A stretch of 57,123 nucleotides of DNA, taken from NCBI GenBank assembly GCA_012033205.1, contig JAAUSO010000024.1:1-57123 (forward strand), given 5' to 3'. The notes under the pieces were generated by a model. It ran no database searches and had not been told where the DNA came from. It worked only from the letters and a program-made list of their open reading frames with translations. This document shows, in pieces, positions 46,266-55,908 of the stretch. Numbering within the stretch: position 1 is the first letter of the stretch; each line of letters starts with the position of its first letter. Both the position numbers and the translations under genes were made by a program. Source of the DNA: Richelia sp. SL_2_1 (GTDB taxonomy: Bacteria; Cyanobacteriota; Cyanobacteriia; Cyanobacteriales; Nostocaceae).

Positions 46266-47162
46266 TTATGTCAAAGACCGACTAATAGGAAAAGTTTTTG
46301 ATAAAGCGACATTCATCGGAACGTTTAGTACCATTCCTTCTTTTGCCATGACTGCACCGGGAAATTCATTGATGGCTTGTTGTCCAATACCGTCTAAAAA
46401 CTGATCGTCATGAGCTGGATCGTGATGAAAAATTACTAAAGTTTTAACGTTAGCGGCTTTGGCAACCTTGACGGCTTCTTGCCATGTAGAATGTCCCCAG
46501 CCAATTTTAGGCGATTTCGGTGAATAATATTCGTCATCGGTATAAGTTGAATCGTAAATCAAAATATCGGCATTATCAGCAAGCCTTAAAACATTCTCAT
46601 CCAACTTATCGGGATAATGTTCGGTATCTGTAACATAAGCAGCAGAACCGCCTTGCCAATTAACTCGATATCCTACCGATTCTCCTGGATGGTTTAATGG
46701 TGCAGTTTCGATCGCAATATCTTCGATATGAATTGTTTTTCCAGCTTTTACCTCATAAAAATCCAAATTGGACTGCATAATCTGCAAAGGCACAGGGAAA
46801 TTCGGGTGCAGCATCTGGTCGTTTAAACGTTGTTCTACAGTAGAACCATCAGGTGCTATTGCACCATAAATATGAAATTTATTGCCTGCAACAAATCCAG
46901 GAGTAAAAAACGGAAATCCTTGTACGTGGTCCCAATGAGAGTGAGTGAAGAACAGATAAGCTTCCAAGGGCATTTTAGGCAACAAAGATTGTCCTAAAAC
47001 GTGAATTCCCGTACCCCCATCGAAAATAAAGCGTTTGTCGCCCACTTGCATCTCGACGCAAGGAGTATTACCTCCATAACGGACGGTTTGTAGCCCTGGG
47101 CAGGGAATACTGCCACGAACACCCCAAAATTTTACGGTAAATTGATTCTCCATCCTAGACAT
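46266..47162 (-). CDS. MBL-fold metallohydrolase (PhnP/RNase Z-like branch)
   Basis: 298 residues. The N-terminus VKFWGVRGSIPCPG and RYGGNTPCVEMQ leads to the metal motif FFTHSHWDHVQGFPFF (HxHxDH with HSHWDH), then LNHPGESVGYRV, YVTDTEHYPD and FHHDPAHDD as further metal ligands. The WGVRGSIP block marks the branch found in cyanobacterial response regulator-like and phosphodiesterase-like hydrolases. A phosphodiester substrate is plausible but unproven. A second ATG three codons in (MENQFTV) is an equally good start. Confidence 0.9.
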   Translation of the reverse strand: MSRMENQFTVKFWGVRGSIPCPGLQTVRYGGNTPCVEMQVGDKRFIFDGGTGIHVLGQSLLPKMPLEAYLFFTHSHWDHVQGFPFFTPGFVAGNKFHIYGAIAPDGSTVEQRLNDQMLHPNFPVPLQIMQSNLDFYEVKAGKTIHIEDIAIETAPLNHPGESVGYRVNWQGGSAAYVTDTEHYPDKLDENVLRLADNADILIYDSTYTDDEYYSPKSPKIGWGHSTWQEAVKVAKAANVKTLVIFHHDPAHDDQFLDGIGQQAINEFPGAVMAKEGMVLNVPMNVALSKTFPISRSLT

Positions 47163-47461
47163 GGGTATTGTTTGTCAAGATTCAGCGGGCGAACATTAAA
47201 AAAAATGTTACTCCGCTATAGTTTCACTAATGCTGTTTTACCCGTTCTTGTGGAAGGATAAATTATAAATACATATAAATACAGCATATGTTTTTCAAGA
47301 GTTTTTTCGCATCGGTAAGCGAGTCTCTTTTATACTTGGATTATAAGTAATTTAACTATACATCTAAAGATAATCTCTAAAGATGTTTTTACTTTATAAC
47401 CTATATTTTTTAGTAATGCATTTAACCTCCGAAAAAACTGTAAATTTATGAATTAAATGTA

Positions 47462-48259
47462 TTAATCAAACTTGAATTCCCTACACAGTAAATCATTGAG
47501 TCCATTGGGATAAGTAAGATTGTAATGTAAAGGAGTTATACTGATGTAGTTTTCACGGATAACATGGACATCAATCGGTATATTTTCGGATAAGTTAAAC
47601 GAAACGGGTGGTTCTACATCTTCAAGAACTTCTCCGGTTAACCAATAATAAGTTTTACCCCGTGGATCTACTCGTTTATCAAATACGTCTATGTAACGTC
47701 GCACTCCCTGACGAGTGAATTTAACGCCTTTAATTTGTGACGATTCCACTGCCGGAACGTTAACATTGAGTAACATCGCTGAAGGTAAGGGTTTTTGGGC
47801 AAGTTGTTCTACAAGTATTTTGGCAAAATTCGCCGCACCCTCAAAGTCTTTGGAAGAGTAACTAGTAAGGCTGAATGCAATGCTGGGAATTCCTTCAATC
47901 AAACCTTCCATCGCCGCCGAAACAGTACCAGAGTAGAGAATTTCCGTTCCCAAATTAGCACCTTGGTTAATCCCAGAAAGAACCAATTCCGGAGGTGAAT
48001 CTAATAAAGCCCACAGCGCTAATTTTACACAGTCCGAGGGAGTACCATCACAAGCCCAAGCCTTGATATTAGGATGAAACACAGATTTGATAACTTCAGC
48101 GCGAATCGGAGTATGCAAAGTCAATCCATGTCCCGTAGCTGAACGTTCCCTATCCGGGCAAACTACACTTACATCATGACCAGCTTCTGCCATAGTATTT
48201 GCTAAAGCACGTATACCTAAAGCATAAACACCATCATCGTTAGAAATTAATAATTTCAT
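47462..48259 (-). CDS. surE: 5'/3'-nucleotidase SurE
   Basis: 265 residues. The metal-site motif [19 protein letters not shown] sits at the N-terminus, followed by [30 protein letters not shown] and [22 protein letters not shown], all characteristic of SurE. It removes phosphate from nucleoside monophosphates in the cytosol and is linked to stress survival. The 299-bp gap to the MBL gene holds no recognised feature. The upstream gap 48260-48530 holds TTGACAG-type repeats. Confidence 0.95.
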   Translation of the reverse strand: MKLLISNDDGVYALGIRALANTMAEAGHDVSVVCPDRERSATGHGLTLHTPIRAEVIKSVFHPNIKAWACDGTPSDCVKLALWALLDSPPELVLSGINQGANLGTEILYSGTVSAAMEGLIEGIPSIAFSLTSYSSKDFEGAANFAKILVEQLAQKPLPSAMLLNVNVPAVESSQIKGVKFTRQGVRRYIDVFDKRVDPRGKTYYWLTGEVLEDVEPPVSFNLSENIPIDVHVIRENYISITPLHYNLTYPNGLNDLLCREFKFD

Positions 48260-48299
48260 TATTATTACGAAGTCTTAACTGTCATTAGTCAATTTAACA

Positions 48300-48372
48300 G
48301 TTATGAGTTGACAGTTGACAGTTGACAGTGGACAGTTATGAGTTGACAGTTGACAGTTGACAGTGGACAGTT
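48300..48372 (+). repeat. TTGACAG / TGGACAG heptamer repeats
   Basis: About ten seven-base units, interrupted once by GTTATGAG, occupy the middle of the gap between divergent surE and pheS. Confidence 0.8.
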
Positions 48373-48530
48373 GACCTTTGACCTATAAATTTAAACTCTC
48401 TAATGCCCAATATCCAATTCCCTTTTGATGGTTGTTTTTAACTCATCAATGGCATTATTACTATTGTGAGTTGGTTTGCTAGTTTTGAATGACTCACAAC
48501 TCATAACTCATAACTCATAACTAACTACTA

Positions 48531-49526
48531 ATGACTAGCGATTTACAATCTCAATTAGAAGCATTACGTATTCAAGCTCAAAAAGCGATCGCCGATGCTG
48601 ATTCTTTGGAAATTCTGGAGAAACTCAGGGTTGATTATTTGGGTAAAAAAGGTCAATTGGGAGTTATACTGCGGGAAATGGGGAAATTAAGCGCGGAAGA
48701 AAGACCCCAAATTGGGGCGATCGCCAATGTTGTTAAGGAAGCTTTACAAAATAATTTAGATCAACAGCGCATCACTTTGGAAACGGCGAAAATCCAAGCC
48801 CAGATTGAAGCGGAAACGATTGATGTAACAATGCCGGGTGTTTTTCGTCCTCAAGGTAGGATTCATCCGTTAAATGGTGTAATTGACCGAGCGCTGGATA
48901 TCTTTGTCGGTATGGGTTATACGGTAGCTGCGGGTCCGGAGATGGAAAGCGATTATTATAATTTTGAAGCGCTAAATACTCCCCCAGATCATCCAGCCCG
49001 TGATATGCAGGATACCTTTTATCTTCCTGATGGAAATATGTTACGGACTCATACTTCATCGGTGCAAATTCGGTTTATGGAAGAAAGTGAACCACCGATT
49101 AGGATTGTTGCACCAGGAAGAGTTTATCGAAGAGATAATGTAGACGCAACTCATGCGGCTGTTTTTCATCAAATCGAACTTTTGGCAGTTGACGAAGGAT
49201 TAACTTTTACTGATCTTAAAGGCACTGTCAAAGAGTTTTTAGAAGCGATGTTCGGTGAGGTAGAAGATATTCGTTTCCGTGCCAGTTATTTCCCATTCAC
49301 TGAACCTTCCGCAGAAGTTGATTTACGTTGGAATGGACGCTGGTTAGAAGTGATGGGTTGCGGCATGGTAGATCCAAATGTTTTGAAAGCTGTAGGTTAC
49401 GATCCAGAAGTATATACCGGATTCGCCGCTGGTTTCGGTGTGGAGCGTTTCGCAATGGTGTTACACCAACTAGATGATATTCGCCGTGTTTATACTAGTG
49501 ATTTGCGGTTTTTACGGCAGTTTTAA
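48531..49526 (+). CDS. pheS: Phenylalanyl-tRNA synthetase alpha subunit
   Basis: 331 residues, class II synthetase. The N-terminal coiled coil (about 1-90) precedes the catalytic core with [20 protein letters not shown], motif 2 region [14 protein letters not shown] and [20 protein letters not shown], and motif 3 [20 protein letters not shown]. With PheT it charges tRNA-Phe; pheT is not adjacent, which is common in cyanobacteria. The start is ATG in an AACTCATAACTCATAACT repeat context with no clear ribosome-binding site. Confidence 0.97.
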   Translation: MTSDLQSQLEALRIQAQKAIADADSLEILEKLRVDYLGKKGQLGVILREMGKLSAEERPQIGAIANVVKEALQNNLDQQRITLETAKIQAQIEAETIDVTMPGVFRPQGRIHPLNGVIDRALDIFVGMGYTVAAGPEMESDYYNFEALNTPPDHPARDMQDTFYLPDGNMLRTHTSSVQIRFMEESEPPIRIVAPGRVYRRDNVDATHAAVFHQIELLAVDEGLTFTDLKGTVKEFLEAMFGEVEDIRFRASYFPFTEPSAEVDLRWNGRWLEVMGCGMVDPNVLKAVGYDPEVYTGFAAGFGVERFAMVLHQLDDIRRVYTSDLRFLRQF

Positions 49527-49533
49527 ATTAGTT

Positions 49534-49646
49534 GATAGTTGATGGTTGATGGTTGATAGTTGATAGTTGATAGTTGATAGTTGTTTCTTGAATCTTAACC
49601 ACCAACCACTATCCACCAACCACTATCCACTAACCACCAACCACTA
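49534..49646 (+). repeat. GTTGATA heptamers followed by an inverted CCACCAACCACTATC block
   Basis: GTTGATAGTTGATGGTTGATAG units (about 49534-49582) are followed by AACCACCAACCACTATCC words (about 49598-49646), roughly the complement. The gap can therefore fold into a long imperfect hairpin between the convergent pheS and recQ genes, and could act as their shared terminator. Confidence 0.75.
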
Positions 49647-49647
49647 T

Positions 49648-51093
49648 CTACTTTTTACAATTATCACAATGTCCGCAACGTAGATTTACTGCTTCTTTCT
49701 CAAATCCGAAAGCAGTTAATAAAAATTGCCAACGACATTTTTTTGTGGTTAAATACTGCTGTATCTGATTTTCCGATCGCGATCGCAGTTTATTTTGATT
49801 TTTTCCGTCTTTGTTAATACTATAGTTAAATGGGTCAGTCCAGGTTAATTTACCCATGCTATGCAGTAAAGAAAGCGCGATCGCAGCTTCAGGAAATTTT
49901 CGCGTTACTGCGTCTACTTCTCCAATCGGTGGTAATTTTTTAATTAATTGTTTTGCTGTAAGTTGTTGTTCGCGAAGCTTGTCTTCAAAAAATCTCTGTC
50001 TTTGCTTGTCTTCGGGATTTAATAATCCGGTAGGTTCGCTAATTAATGTTAGTGCTTCTGCTGGTTTCCCATCTCTTCCAGCACGCCCAATTTCCTGCAC
50101 GTATTCCGATAGTAATAATGGAGCTTGAAAGTGAATCACCCATCGAACATCGGGTTTATTAATTCCCATACCGAAAGCTGAGGTACAAACTACAAAGGGT
50201 ATTTTTCCACTCAACCATTTAGCTTCAACTTCGCGTCTTTCTTCGGCTGCCAATCCACCATGATAACTAGCGGTGCTATAACCAAGTTGTGTCAACGATG
50301 CAGCTAAATCTTGACTATCTCGTCGTGTGCGAACGTAAACTAATCCAGTTGTTTGTTGATTTTTTTGAATAAATTTTAATAATTGTTGCGTTCTTCCTTG
50401 GGGAGTCCAAATAATCCGGACGTTTGGGTTAAGATTGTTTCTATAGGGATTCAACCTAAATACAGCAGGTTGCTGTAACTGCAAAGTTTCTGAAATTAAA
50501 GTTTGGGCTAAAGGGTCAGCGGTGGCGGTAAAAGCGGCTAGCGCTATTTTTGTTCCTCTTCTTTTTGAATTGAGTAGCGCTGGTCTTACTGCCCCTAATC
50601 TTCGATAAGCTGGTCTAAAGGTATCGCCCCACTGTACTAAACAATGGGCTTCATCTAATATTAAACCGTTAATTTCAAGTTCTGGGTGAGATAATTTTTC
50701 CCAAACTGGGGGACTGAGTAAAGTTTCTGGAGAAAGGTAAAGCAATCTCAGTTGTTGTCTTTCTAAAGCCTGTAGAGTTTGACGACGTTGGGAAGGAGAT
50801 AATTGACTGTGTAATAGTGCTGCGGAAAGTTTGCGTTCTTTTAATTCCTGTACTTGGTTTTCCATCAACGCTACTAAGGGAGAAACCACCAAAGTTAAAC
50901 CCGTTTGCAAAAGTGCGGGAAGTTGGAAGCAAATTGATTTACCTCCGCCCGTGGGCATAATAATTATGGTATCTTTTTTTGCGAGTAGACTTTGAACAAT
51001 CTCGCCTTGGGGTGGACGGAAATCTTCATAACCCCAAATTTGTTGGAATGTAGCGCGAACCTGTTTCCAGGATGGGGTTTGGGGTTGATTCAT
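49648..51093 (-). CDS. recQ: RecQ-family ATP-dependent DNA helicase (short form)
   Basis: 481 residues from the ATG at 51093 (MNQPQTPSWKQVRATFQQI); a GTG-started longer frame adds 11 residues with no support. Helicase motifs: IIIMPTGGGKSICFQLPALL (I), LVVSPLVALMENQVQEL (Ia), GLILDEAHCLVQWG (DEAH box), LAAFTATADP (III), TGLVYVRTRRDSQDL (IV), ASYHGGLAAEERR, VCTSAFGMGINKPDVRWVIH (V) and SEYVQEIGRAGRDG (VI). The end NLRCGHCDNCKK is the zinc-binding element; the HRDC domain of long RecQ is absent. It unwinds 3'-5' at forks and recombination intermediates. Confidence 0.93.
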   Translation of the reverse strand: MNQPQTPSWKQVRATFQQIWGYEDFRPPQGEIVQSLLAKKDTIIIMPTGGGKSICFQLPALLQTGLTLVVSPLVALMENQVQELKERKLSAALLHSQLSPSQRRQTLQALERQQLRLLYLSPETLLSPPVWEKLSHPELEINGLILDEAHCLVQWGDTFRPAYRRLGAVRPALLNSKRRGTKIALAAFTATADPLAQTLISETLQLQQPAVFRLNPYRNNLNPNVRIIWTPQGRTQQLLKFIQKNQQTTGLVYVRTRRDSQDLAASLTQLGYSTASYHGGLAAEERREVEAKWLSGKIPFVVCTSAFGMGINKPDVRWVIHFQAPLLLSEYVQEIGRAGRDGKPAEALTLISEPTGLLNPEDKQRQRFFEDKLREQQLTAKQLIKKLPPIGEVDAVTRKFPEAAIALSLLHSMGKLTWTDPFNYSINKDGKNQNKLRSRSENQIQQYLTTKKCRWQFLLTAFGFEKEAVNLRCGHCDNCKK

Positions 51094-51516
51094 AATAAGT
51101 AGATAGATACACCCTTTTCCTTGCACAGTTTTTATGCCGAGTTTTGAATATAACTTTGATTATGAACATGGTGCTTCAGTATTTTTACTATAATATATTT
51201 AAGTTTTTGTCGGATAAGGAGTGGTTTAATGGTTGTAGAAATAGTTTTTTAAAAATATTAGTAAATTACAATAAATATAGTTTTTTAAACGCAAAGGTAC
51301 GCGGAGGTTTACGCAGAGTTACGCTGAGAAGAAAGGGAGTAAATATATATTGTTTTCTAAGGCTTTTATTCAAGAAAAAAGTAATTGTAGGGTGTGTGAC
51401 ACTTTGAGAAATGCCGTTCACCCCGTGAAGGTGCGGTTTATCGCCTCTATTCCTGATTATTATTAGGGAATAAATATTTTATAATTCGTAGTAATAATAT
51501 TTTCAACGTAAGTAAA
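51094..51516. other. 423-bp gap with a degenerate interspersed repeat
   Basis: Near 51288-51331 the words ACGCAAAGGTACGCGGAGG and TTACGCAGAGTTACGCTGAG form a repeat common in cyanobacterial genomes. The rest is AT-rich, with a GTGACACTTTGAG-CCGTTCACCCCGTG block near 51398-51428. No gene is supported. Confidence 0.5.
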
Positions 51517-51702
51517 ATGACAAATGAAGAACTTCAACAGCTAGTTGAGAGTAATGCTAGAACTGCTCAAGCTATGTTAGATGCAATGACTGAAGCTCGA
51601 TTTGAGCGTCAGGAATTACGCGAAGGTATGGTACAGCTTCAAAGTGCAGTAAAGCGGTTAGCAAATATACAAGAAGGTGTCACTAAATACAATAGAAAAT
51701 AA
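51517..51702 (+). CDS. Small coiled-coil protein of unknown function (61 aa)
   Basis: MTNEELQQLVESNARTAQAM begins a continuous amphipathic helix rich in Glu, Gln, Arg and Ala, through EARFERQELREGMVQLQSAV to VTKYNRK. Such short helical proteins are very common in cyanobacteria, often as toxin-antitoxin-like or structural orphans. No partner toxin gene is next to it. No ribosome-binding site stands out, apart from AACGTAAGTAAA before the ATG. Function unknown. Confidence 0.6.
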   Translation: MTNEELQQLVESNARTAQAMLDAMTEARFERQELREGMVQLQSAVKRLANIQEGVTKYNRK

Positions 51703-51886
51703 GGTTGATAGGTTACTACAGCAGGAGCAAGAATAAAACGAATAGTTAGTTGCTTTAAAGTTAATTAATATAGTTTTAGAAGGCTTTTCGGATGAATATT
51801 GCATTACACTATAAAGCCCAGAGTAAAAACTCTAGGCTCATAGTAAAAATCTGTTAATTTTTGTTAGGATATCAAGCTTTTAATTA

Positions 51887-52408
51887 TTAATTAGTTCTTT
51901 CGATATATCGAGAGTGTACCCATTCGTTACTATTAGAAATCCGATACCAACCGTTGTTACTTTCAGCGAAGATGAAAATTCCTTCTCCAGAAGATAATCT
52001 CCGTTTAACGCTGTAACCAGTACCAGGGCCAGAACGTACATTCAGGGAATTACTAACTCTCACAATTGCTTTGGTACCTGCTGGGGAAGAGTCTATGGAA
52101 CCACCTGTACCGGCTAATCCCATTGCTCTGAGGGTTTGAGATCCAACTATACCATCTGCTCTTAAACCGCGAGCGCGTTGAAAATTCATTACAGCTTTTT
52201 GTGTAATTGAACCGTAGTATCCTGTAGAGTTAACGCTGCTGGACATGAAGCCTTGGGATTTAAGGGTATTTTGGATAATTCTGACGTTGTAACCAGTAGA
52301 ACCTCTTTTCATGACAAGTGCTTGAGCAGAACTTGCTACACCTACAATTGAGCAAACTATAGCCGCAGACAAAATCCAGCGAGAAGATTTCAAAGCAAAA
52401 CGATTCAT
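51887..52408 (-). CDS. Secreted peptidoglycan-binding and SH3-like domain protein
   Basis: 173 residues. A signal peptide spans 1-30 (SRWILSAAIVCSIVGVASSA, ending AQA). Residues about 34-95 are a PG_binding_1 domain (VRIIQNTLKSQGF, GYYGSITQKAVMNFQRARGL, DGIVGSQTLRAMG). Residues about 112-172 are a bacterial SH3 domain (SNSLNVRSGPGTGYSVKRRL, WYRISNSNEWVHSRYIE). It should act in the periplasm on or near the cell wall. No catalytic domain is present, so it is a binding or targeting protein. AAGGGAG lies ten bases before the ATG, a good ribosome-binding site. Confidence 0.9.
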   Translation of the reverse strand: MNRFALKSSRWILSAAIVCSIVGVASSAQALVMKRGSTGYNVRIIQNTLKSQGFMSSSVNSTGYYGSITQKAVMNFQRARGLRADGIVGSQTLRAMGLAGTGGSIDSSPAGTKAIVRVSNSLNVRSGPGTGYSVKRRLSSGEGIFIFAESNNGWYRISNSNEWVHSRYIERTN

Positions 52409-52844
52409 TATTCAAGTCTCCCTTCTAAAAACAATTTTATAAAAGCGGCATTACTCAATCAATTCCGACTTGGGTAACAGCGCTATATTCAATTAATACC
52501 CGATAAAAAATACAATTTGCTTCAGTGGTGATACGGATTATAAAATCTCGCATTAACTGCCTAGAATATATTTTAGATATAAGTCTAATTTACTTAGAAG
52601 TAATTAATAATACTGAAAAAATAGTCAGTAACTATAACTTAAACGTATTCTCATGTCAGATTTTCATAAACAAATACACTGATAAATTGTGTAATTCTCG
52701 CTGTGACGATTAGTGTATTGATATCATGTGCGGATGATTAGTTGTTATTCCCAATTCCCAATTCCCTATTCCCAATTCCCTATTCCCTTTATAGTATTTA
52801 ACCGGACATGATATAAAAGATTAATCCCAAACGAGATATTGATT
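52409..52844. other. 436-bp gap, low-complexity tract near the end
   Basis: From about 52748 to 52791 the sequence is TTCCCAATTCCC/TTCCCTATTCCC units. The rest is AT-rich; a 62-codon ORF at 52525-52713 has no family support. Promoters of the divergent SH3 and acidic-protein genes lie here. Confidence 0.5.
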
Positions 52845-53093
52845 ATGGAGCAAAACGAGCCAGGAAAACGTCAAGGTACTGCAAAAGAGTTCCAAGAAAC
52901 TTTGGAGCATTTGCAAGATTTGTTAGAAGAAGATCAAACAGCAGAACAAATTGCACCGGAATTAGCAGTCGATCCCATTCTTGAAGAACAAACTGTTGAG
53001 GATTCAGCAATATTTGATTTAGCTGATTGGGAAGATGCGATAGCTGATATTGAACAATATTTTCAAAATAAAGAAAAAGATAAAGATAAATAA
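52845..53093 (+). CDS. Small acidic protein of unknown function (82 aa)
   Basis: I start at ATG 52845 (MEQNEPGKRQGTAKEFQ); a TTG two codons upstream is less likely. The protein is rich in Glu and Asp (LEHLQDLLEEDQTAEQIAPE, FDLADWEDAIADIEQYF) and ends in KEKDKDK. Predicted to be mostly helical and cytoplasmic. It resembles short conserved cyanobacterial hypothetical proteins, but I cannot name a family. It ends 9 bp before the stop of the convergent methyltransferase gene. Confidence 0.65.
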   Translation: MEQNEPGKRQGTAKEFQETLEHLQDLLEEDQTAEQIAPELAVDPILEEQTVEDSAIFDLADWEDAIADIEQYFQNKEKDKDK

Positions 53094-53101
53094 ATTTGAG
53101 T

Positions 53102-53890
53102 TCAAGTATAATTTTTTTGACGCTGTGCTTCGTATAAAATTAAGGCGGCTGTAATCGCTACATTTAAAGATTCTACCCCTGGTTGAAGCGGAATTTTCAC
53201 GTTGAAATCTGCCATTTCTGCTAACTCAGTCGATAGCCCAGCACCTTCATTACCCAATAAAATTAAACTTGGTTTTTGCCAATCTACCTGCCAATAAGTT
53301 AAATTTGCAGTTGGTAAAGTTGCAATTATTTGCATCCCAGCGAGTTTAGCTGTGATTACTGTTGCGCTCAAATCCTCGGTTACCTGCATCGGTAATCGAA
53401 ACCATTGTCCAGCACTAGCACGCAATACCTTGGGATTATCTAAATCTACACTATTTTGACTTAACCACAAACCCGATGCTCCAGCAGCAGCAGCGGTACG
53501 AATCATAGTTCCTAGATTACCAGGATCTTGTACAGCTTCTAGGGCTATTTGCAAGCCGCTCCAGGGTATTTCGGCAATCTGATATCCCCGTTTGGCTGTT
53601 GCTACCACACCATCCGGTTGTACGGTGGTAGCTAATGTTTTGAGTACATCCTCGCTAACAACAACAGCGCGATGGCACTTGTCGAGAATTTGCAGCCAAA
53701 GTTGTTCATGGGTTGATTGCCACTGTAAAGTGCAGCAGACAATATCCAAGGGATAATCAAGGGTGCAAGCTTCTTGCAATAAATGCGTCCCTTCTAACAA
53801 AAATAACTGCTGCTTATGCCTTTCTTTGGTAGAGTGGAGCTTGCGAATTTGTTTTATCAGAGGATTTTGTAAACTACTTAGCACATTCAA
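53102..53890 (-). CDS. TrmH/SpoU-family RNA 2'-O-methyltransferase
   Basis: 262 residues. The N-terminal substrate-binding part (LQNPLIKQIRKLHSTKERHK, FLLEGTHLLQEACTL) is followed by the knotted SPOUT catalytic domain. SPOUT motif 1 is ALEAVQDPGNLGTMIRTAAA, motif 2 is SLILLGNEGAGLS, and motif 3 is VESLNVAITAALILYEAQRQ. It methylates ribose in rRNA or tRNA; the exact target is not predictable. The frame starts at TTG (MNVLSS); the GTG two codons later (53884) gives a VLSSLQNP start that fits relatives as well. The stop is 9 bp from that of the convergent small gene. Confidence 0.92.
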   Translation of the reverse strand: MNVLSSLQNPLIKQIRKLHSTKERHKQQLFLLEGTHLLQEACTLDYPLDIVCCTLQWQSTHEQLWLQILDKCHRAVVVSEDVLKTLATTVQPDGVVATAKRGYQIAEIPWSGLQIALEAVQDPGNLGTMIRTAAAAGASGLWLSQNSVDLDNPKVLRASAGQWFRLPMQVTEDLSATVITAKLAGMQIIATLPTANLTYWQVDWQKPSLILLGNEGAGLSTELAEMADFNVKIPLQPGVESLNVAITAALILYEAQRQKNYT

Positions 53891-54000
53891 TTTTGGATTT
53901 TAGATTTTAGATTTTAGATTATAAATATTTTTTCCTGCTCCCTGCTCCCTGCTCCCTGCTCCCTGCTCCCTGCTCCCTCTTCCCTCTTCCCTCTTCCCTC
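53890..54000 (+). repeat. TTTTAGA heptamers, then CTGCTCC / CTCTTCC heptamers
   Basis: ATTTTAGATTTTAG units (about 53895-53922) are followed by about nine CTGCTCC/CTCTTCC units (53935-54000). They fill the gap between the methyltransferase start and the tRNA-Leu 3' end. Confidence 0.8.
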
Positions 54001-54006
54001 TCAAAA

Positions 54007-54090
54007 TGCGGAACCCGGGACTTGAACCCGGAAGCCTTGTAAGGCACTAGAACCTGAATCTAGCGCGTCTACCAATTCCGCCAGTTCCGC
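54007..54090 (-). tRNA. tRNA-Leu (anticodon CAG)
   Basis: It is 84 nt on the minus strand. The acceptor stem GCGGAAC pairs with GTTCCGC, and A is the discriminator. The D-arm reads TGGCGGAATTGGTAGACGCG. The anticodon stem is CTAGA/TCTAG with loop TTCAGGT, giving CAG. A long variable arm and the T-arm GGGTTCAAGTCCC mark a class II tRNA-Leu. CCA is not encoded. Confidence 0.95.
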
Positions 54091-54324
54091 AAAGAAAGTT
54101 GACAGTTTTTCATTTTTACTTAATTATTTAGTTTTGTCAAGTTAATAATTTTGGGAAGGAATTATTGGGAAAAAGAAAATAGCTCGATTGCTCTGGAGAT
54201 AACCACAGCGTCGGTAGTCACAGATTCCTGAGTATATGTATCACCGATATGTAGACAAATGGAATCTTTACTGTAGAATCAAAACCAACTTGCTTTCTTT
54301 ATAAATTTCATTAACTTCTTCTGT

Positions 54325-55719
54325 ATGGAGGATAGGATTATTAATACTTCTAACGGTTTACCAAAGACAAATTCATCTCCTTTAGCAGACTCCTCAGTCT
54401 TGAAAGTGTTGGGTGGACGGAATTTAGAAGGTCATGTAACCATTAGCGGAGCTAAAAATTCTGCTTTAGTGCTGATGGCTGGGGCTTTGCTATGTTCGGG
54501 AGATTGTCGCATCCGTAACGTTCCTTTATTAGCAGACGTATCGCGCATGGGTGAAGTTTTGTCGGCTTTGGGGATGCGTCTGCAACGTCATGGCAATATT
54601 ATAGACATAAACGCCAGTGAAATCACTACCTCCAAAGCTCCTTACGAGTTAGTTACTCAGTTGAGAGCAAGTTTCTTTGCGATCGGTCCGCTTTTAGCAA
54701 GGTTGGGAGAAGCGCAAATGCCTTTACCCGGCGGTTGTGCTATTGGAGCAAGACCTGTAGACCTTCACGTCCGGGGTTTGCAAGCAATGGGAGCCGAAGT
54801 TCAAATCGAACATGGTATTTGTAATGCTCGCGTTAGCGATGGCAGCGGACGACTTAAAGGTGCCAAAATTTACTTAGACCTGCCCAGCGTCGGAGCGACC
54901 GAAACATTAATGATGGCTGCGACTTTAGCAGACGGTGAAACAATTATTGAAAACGCCGCACGAGAACCAGAAGTAGAGGATTTGGCAAACTTTTGTATCT
55001 CTATGGGTGCCAAAATTGAAGGAGCCGGAACCAGTAAAATTGTGATTCAAGGAGTTGCTCAATTACATTCTACCGATTACAACGTAATTCCTGACCGTAT
55101 TGAAGCTGGTACATTTTTAATTGCAGGAGCAATCACTCGTTCCGAATTAATTTTATCACCCGTAATGCCAGAGCATTTAATGCCGATAATTGCCAAATTG
55201 CAGGAAATTGGAGTACCCATAATTGAAGATGCACCAGATTGTTTACGTATTAAACCGGCGGACATTTTAAAGGCAACAGATATTGATACTATGCCTCATC
55301 CAGGTTTTCCCACGGATATGCAAGCGCAGTTTATGTCCTTGCTAGCCATTGCCAACGGCGATAGTATCATCAATGAAACCGTATTTGAAAACCGTTTGCG
55401 TCATGCTTCGGAATTGAATCGCTTGGGAGCGGATATTCGTGTCAAAGGTAATTCTGCCTTTGTCAGAGGTGTATCAGAACTTTCTGGCGCACCTGTGGAA
55501 GGTACTGACTTACGAGCCGCTGCTGCTATGGTGGTAGCTGGTTTGGCAGCAAGCGGTGAAACTATAATCAAGGGATTGAATTACCTTGACCGTGGTTACG
55601 ATAGACTCGATTTAAAATTGCAGAAAATAGGCGCAAAAATCGAGCGTATAGAAAAGGTTGAAGCAGATGTAGAAAATTCTATTCAAAATAACAATGGGGC
55701 TGCTTCTATTTCTGGTTAG
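54325..55719 (+). CDS. murA: UDP-N-acetylglucosamine 1-carboxyvinyltransferase
   Basis: 464 residues. It transfers enolpyruvyl from PEP to UDP-GlcNAc, the first committed step of peptidoglycan synthesis; its substrate is the GlmU product. The family motifs are [20 protein letters not shown] near 36-55, the catalytic-loop Cys138 in [17 protein letters not shown] (fosfomycin target position), [12 protein letters not shown], and [10 protein letters not shown] near the end. The N-terminal 25 residues are a polar extension before [13 protein letters not shown] ribosome-binding site is not obvious; the ATG is followed directly by GAGGATAGG. The gene is upstream of the M48 peptidase on the same strand. 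Confidence 0.96.
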   Translation: MEDRIINTSNGLPKTNSSPLADSSVLKVLGGRNLEGHVTISGAKNSALVLMAGALLCSGDCRIRNVPLLADVSRMGEVLSALGMRLQRHGNIIDINASEITTSKAPYELVTQLRASFFAIGPLLARLGEAQMPLPGGCAIGARPVDLHVRGLQAMGAEVQIEHGICNARVSDGSGRLKGAKIYLDLPSVGATETLMMAATLADGETIIENAAREPEVEDLANFCISMGAKIEGAGTSKIVIQGVAQLHSTDYNVIPDRIEAGTFLIAGAITRSELILSPVMPEHLMPIIAKLQEIGVPIIEDAPDCLRIKPADILKATDIDTMPHPGFPTDMQAQFMSLLAIANGDSIINETVFENRLRHASELNRLGADIRVKGNSAFVRGVSELSGAPVEGTDLRAAAAMVVAGLAASGETIIKGLNYLDRGYDRLDLKLQKIGAKIERIEKVEADVENSIQNNNGAASISG

Positions 55720-55760
55720 TTGTTTAATCATGCGGATGAAGTTGTGATTTCACATTGTCT

Positions 55761-55783
55761 GAGACGTAGCAGTGCTACGTCTC
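55761..55783 (+). repeat. Palindrome GAGACGTAGC-AGT-GCTACGTCTC
   Basis: It has ten-bp perfect arms. It is the core palindrome of MITE A without the element's inverted ends. It lies between murA and the M48 gene and could be a murA terminator. Confidence 0.75.
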
Positions 55784-55908
55784 TACAAAAGTTTTGTGTT
55801 TGATACGAAATGTAGGTAAATGTAATTGTCGTTATACTATTTGTGAGGGACTTGTTGTACGACTAGCCCCAAAACATAGTTTCGTTTTAGTAGAGCTTGC
55901 AACTTCCC

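Noticed and set aside
52525..52713. 62-codon ORF in the gap before the acidic protein
   Set aside because: No family resemblance, low-complexity AT-rich sequence and no ribosome-binding site.
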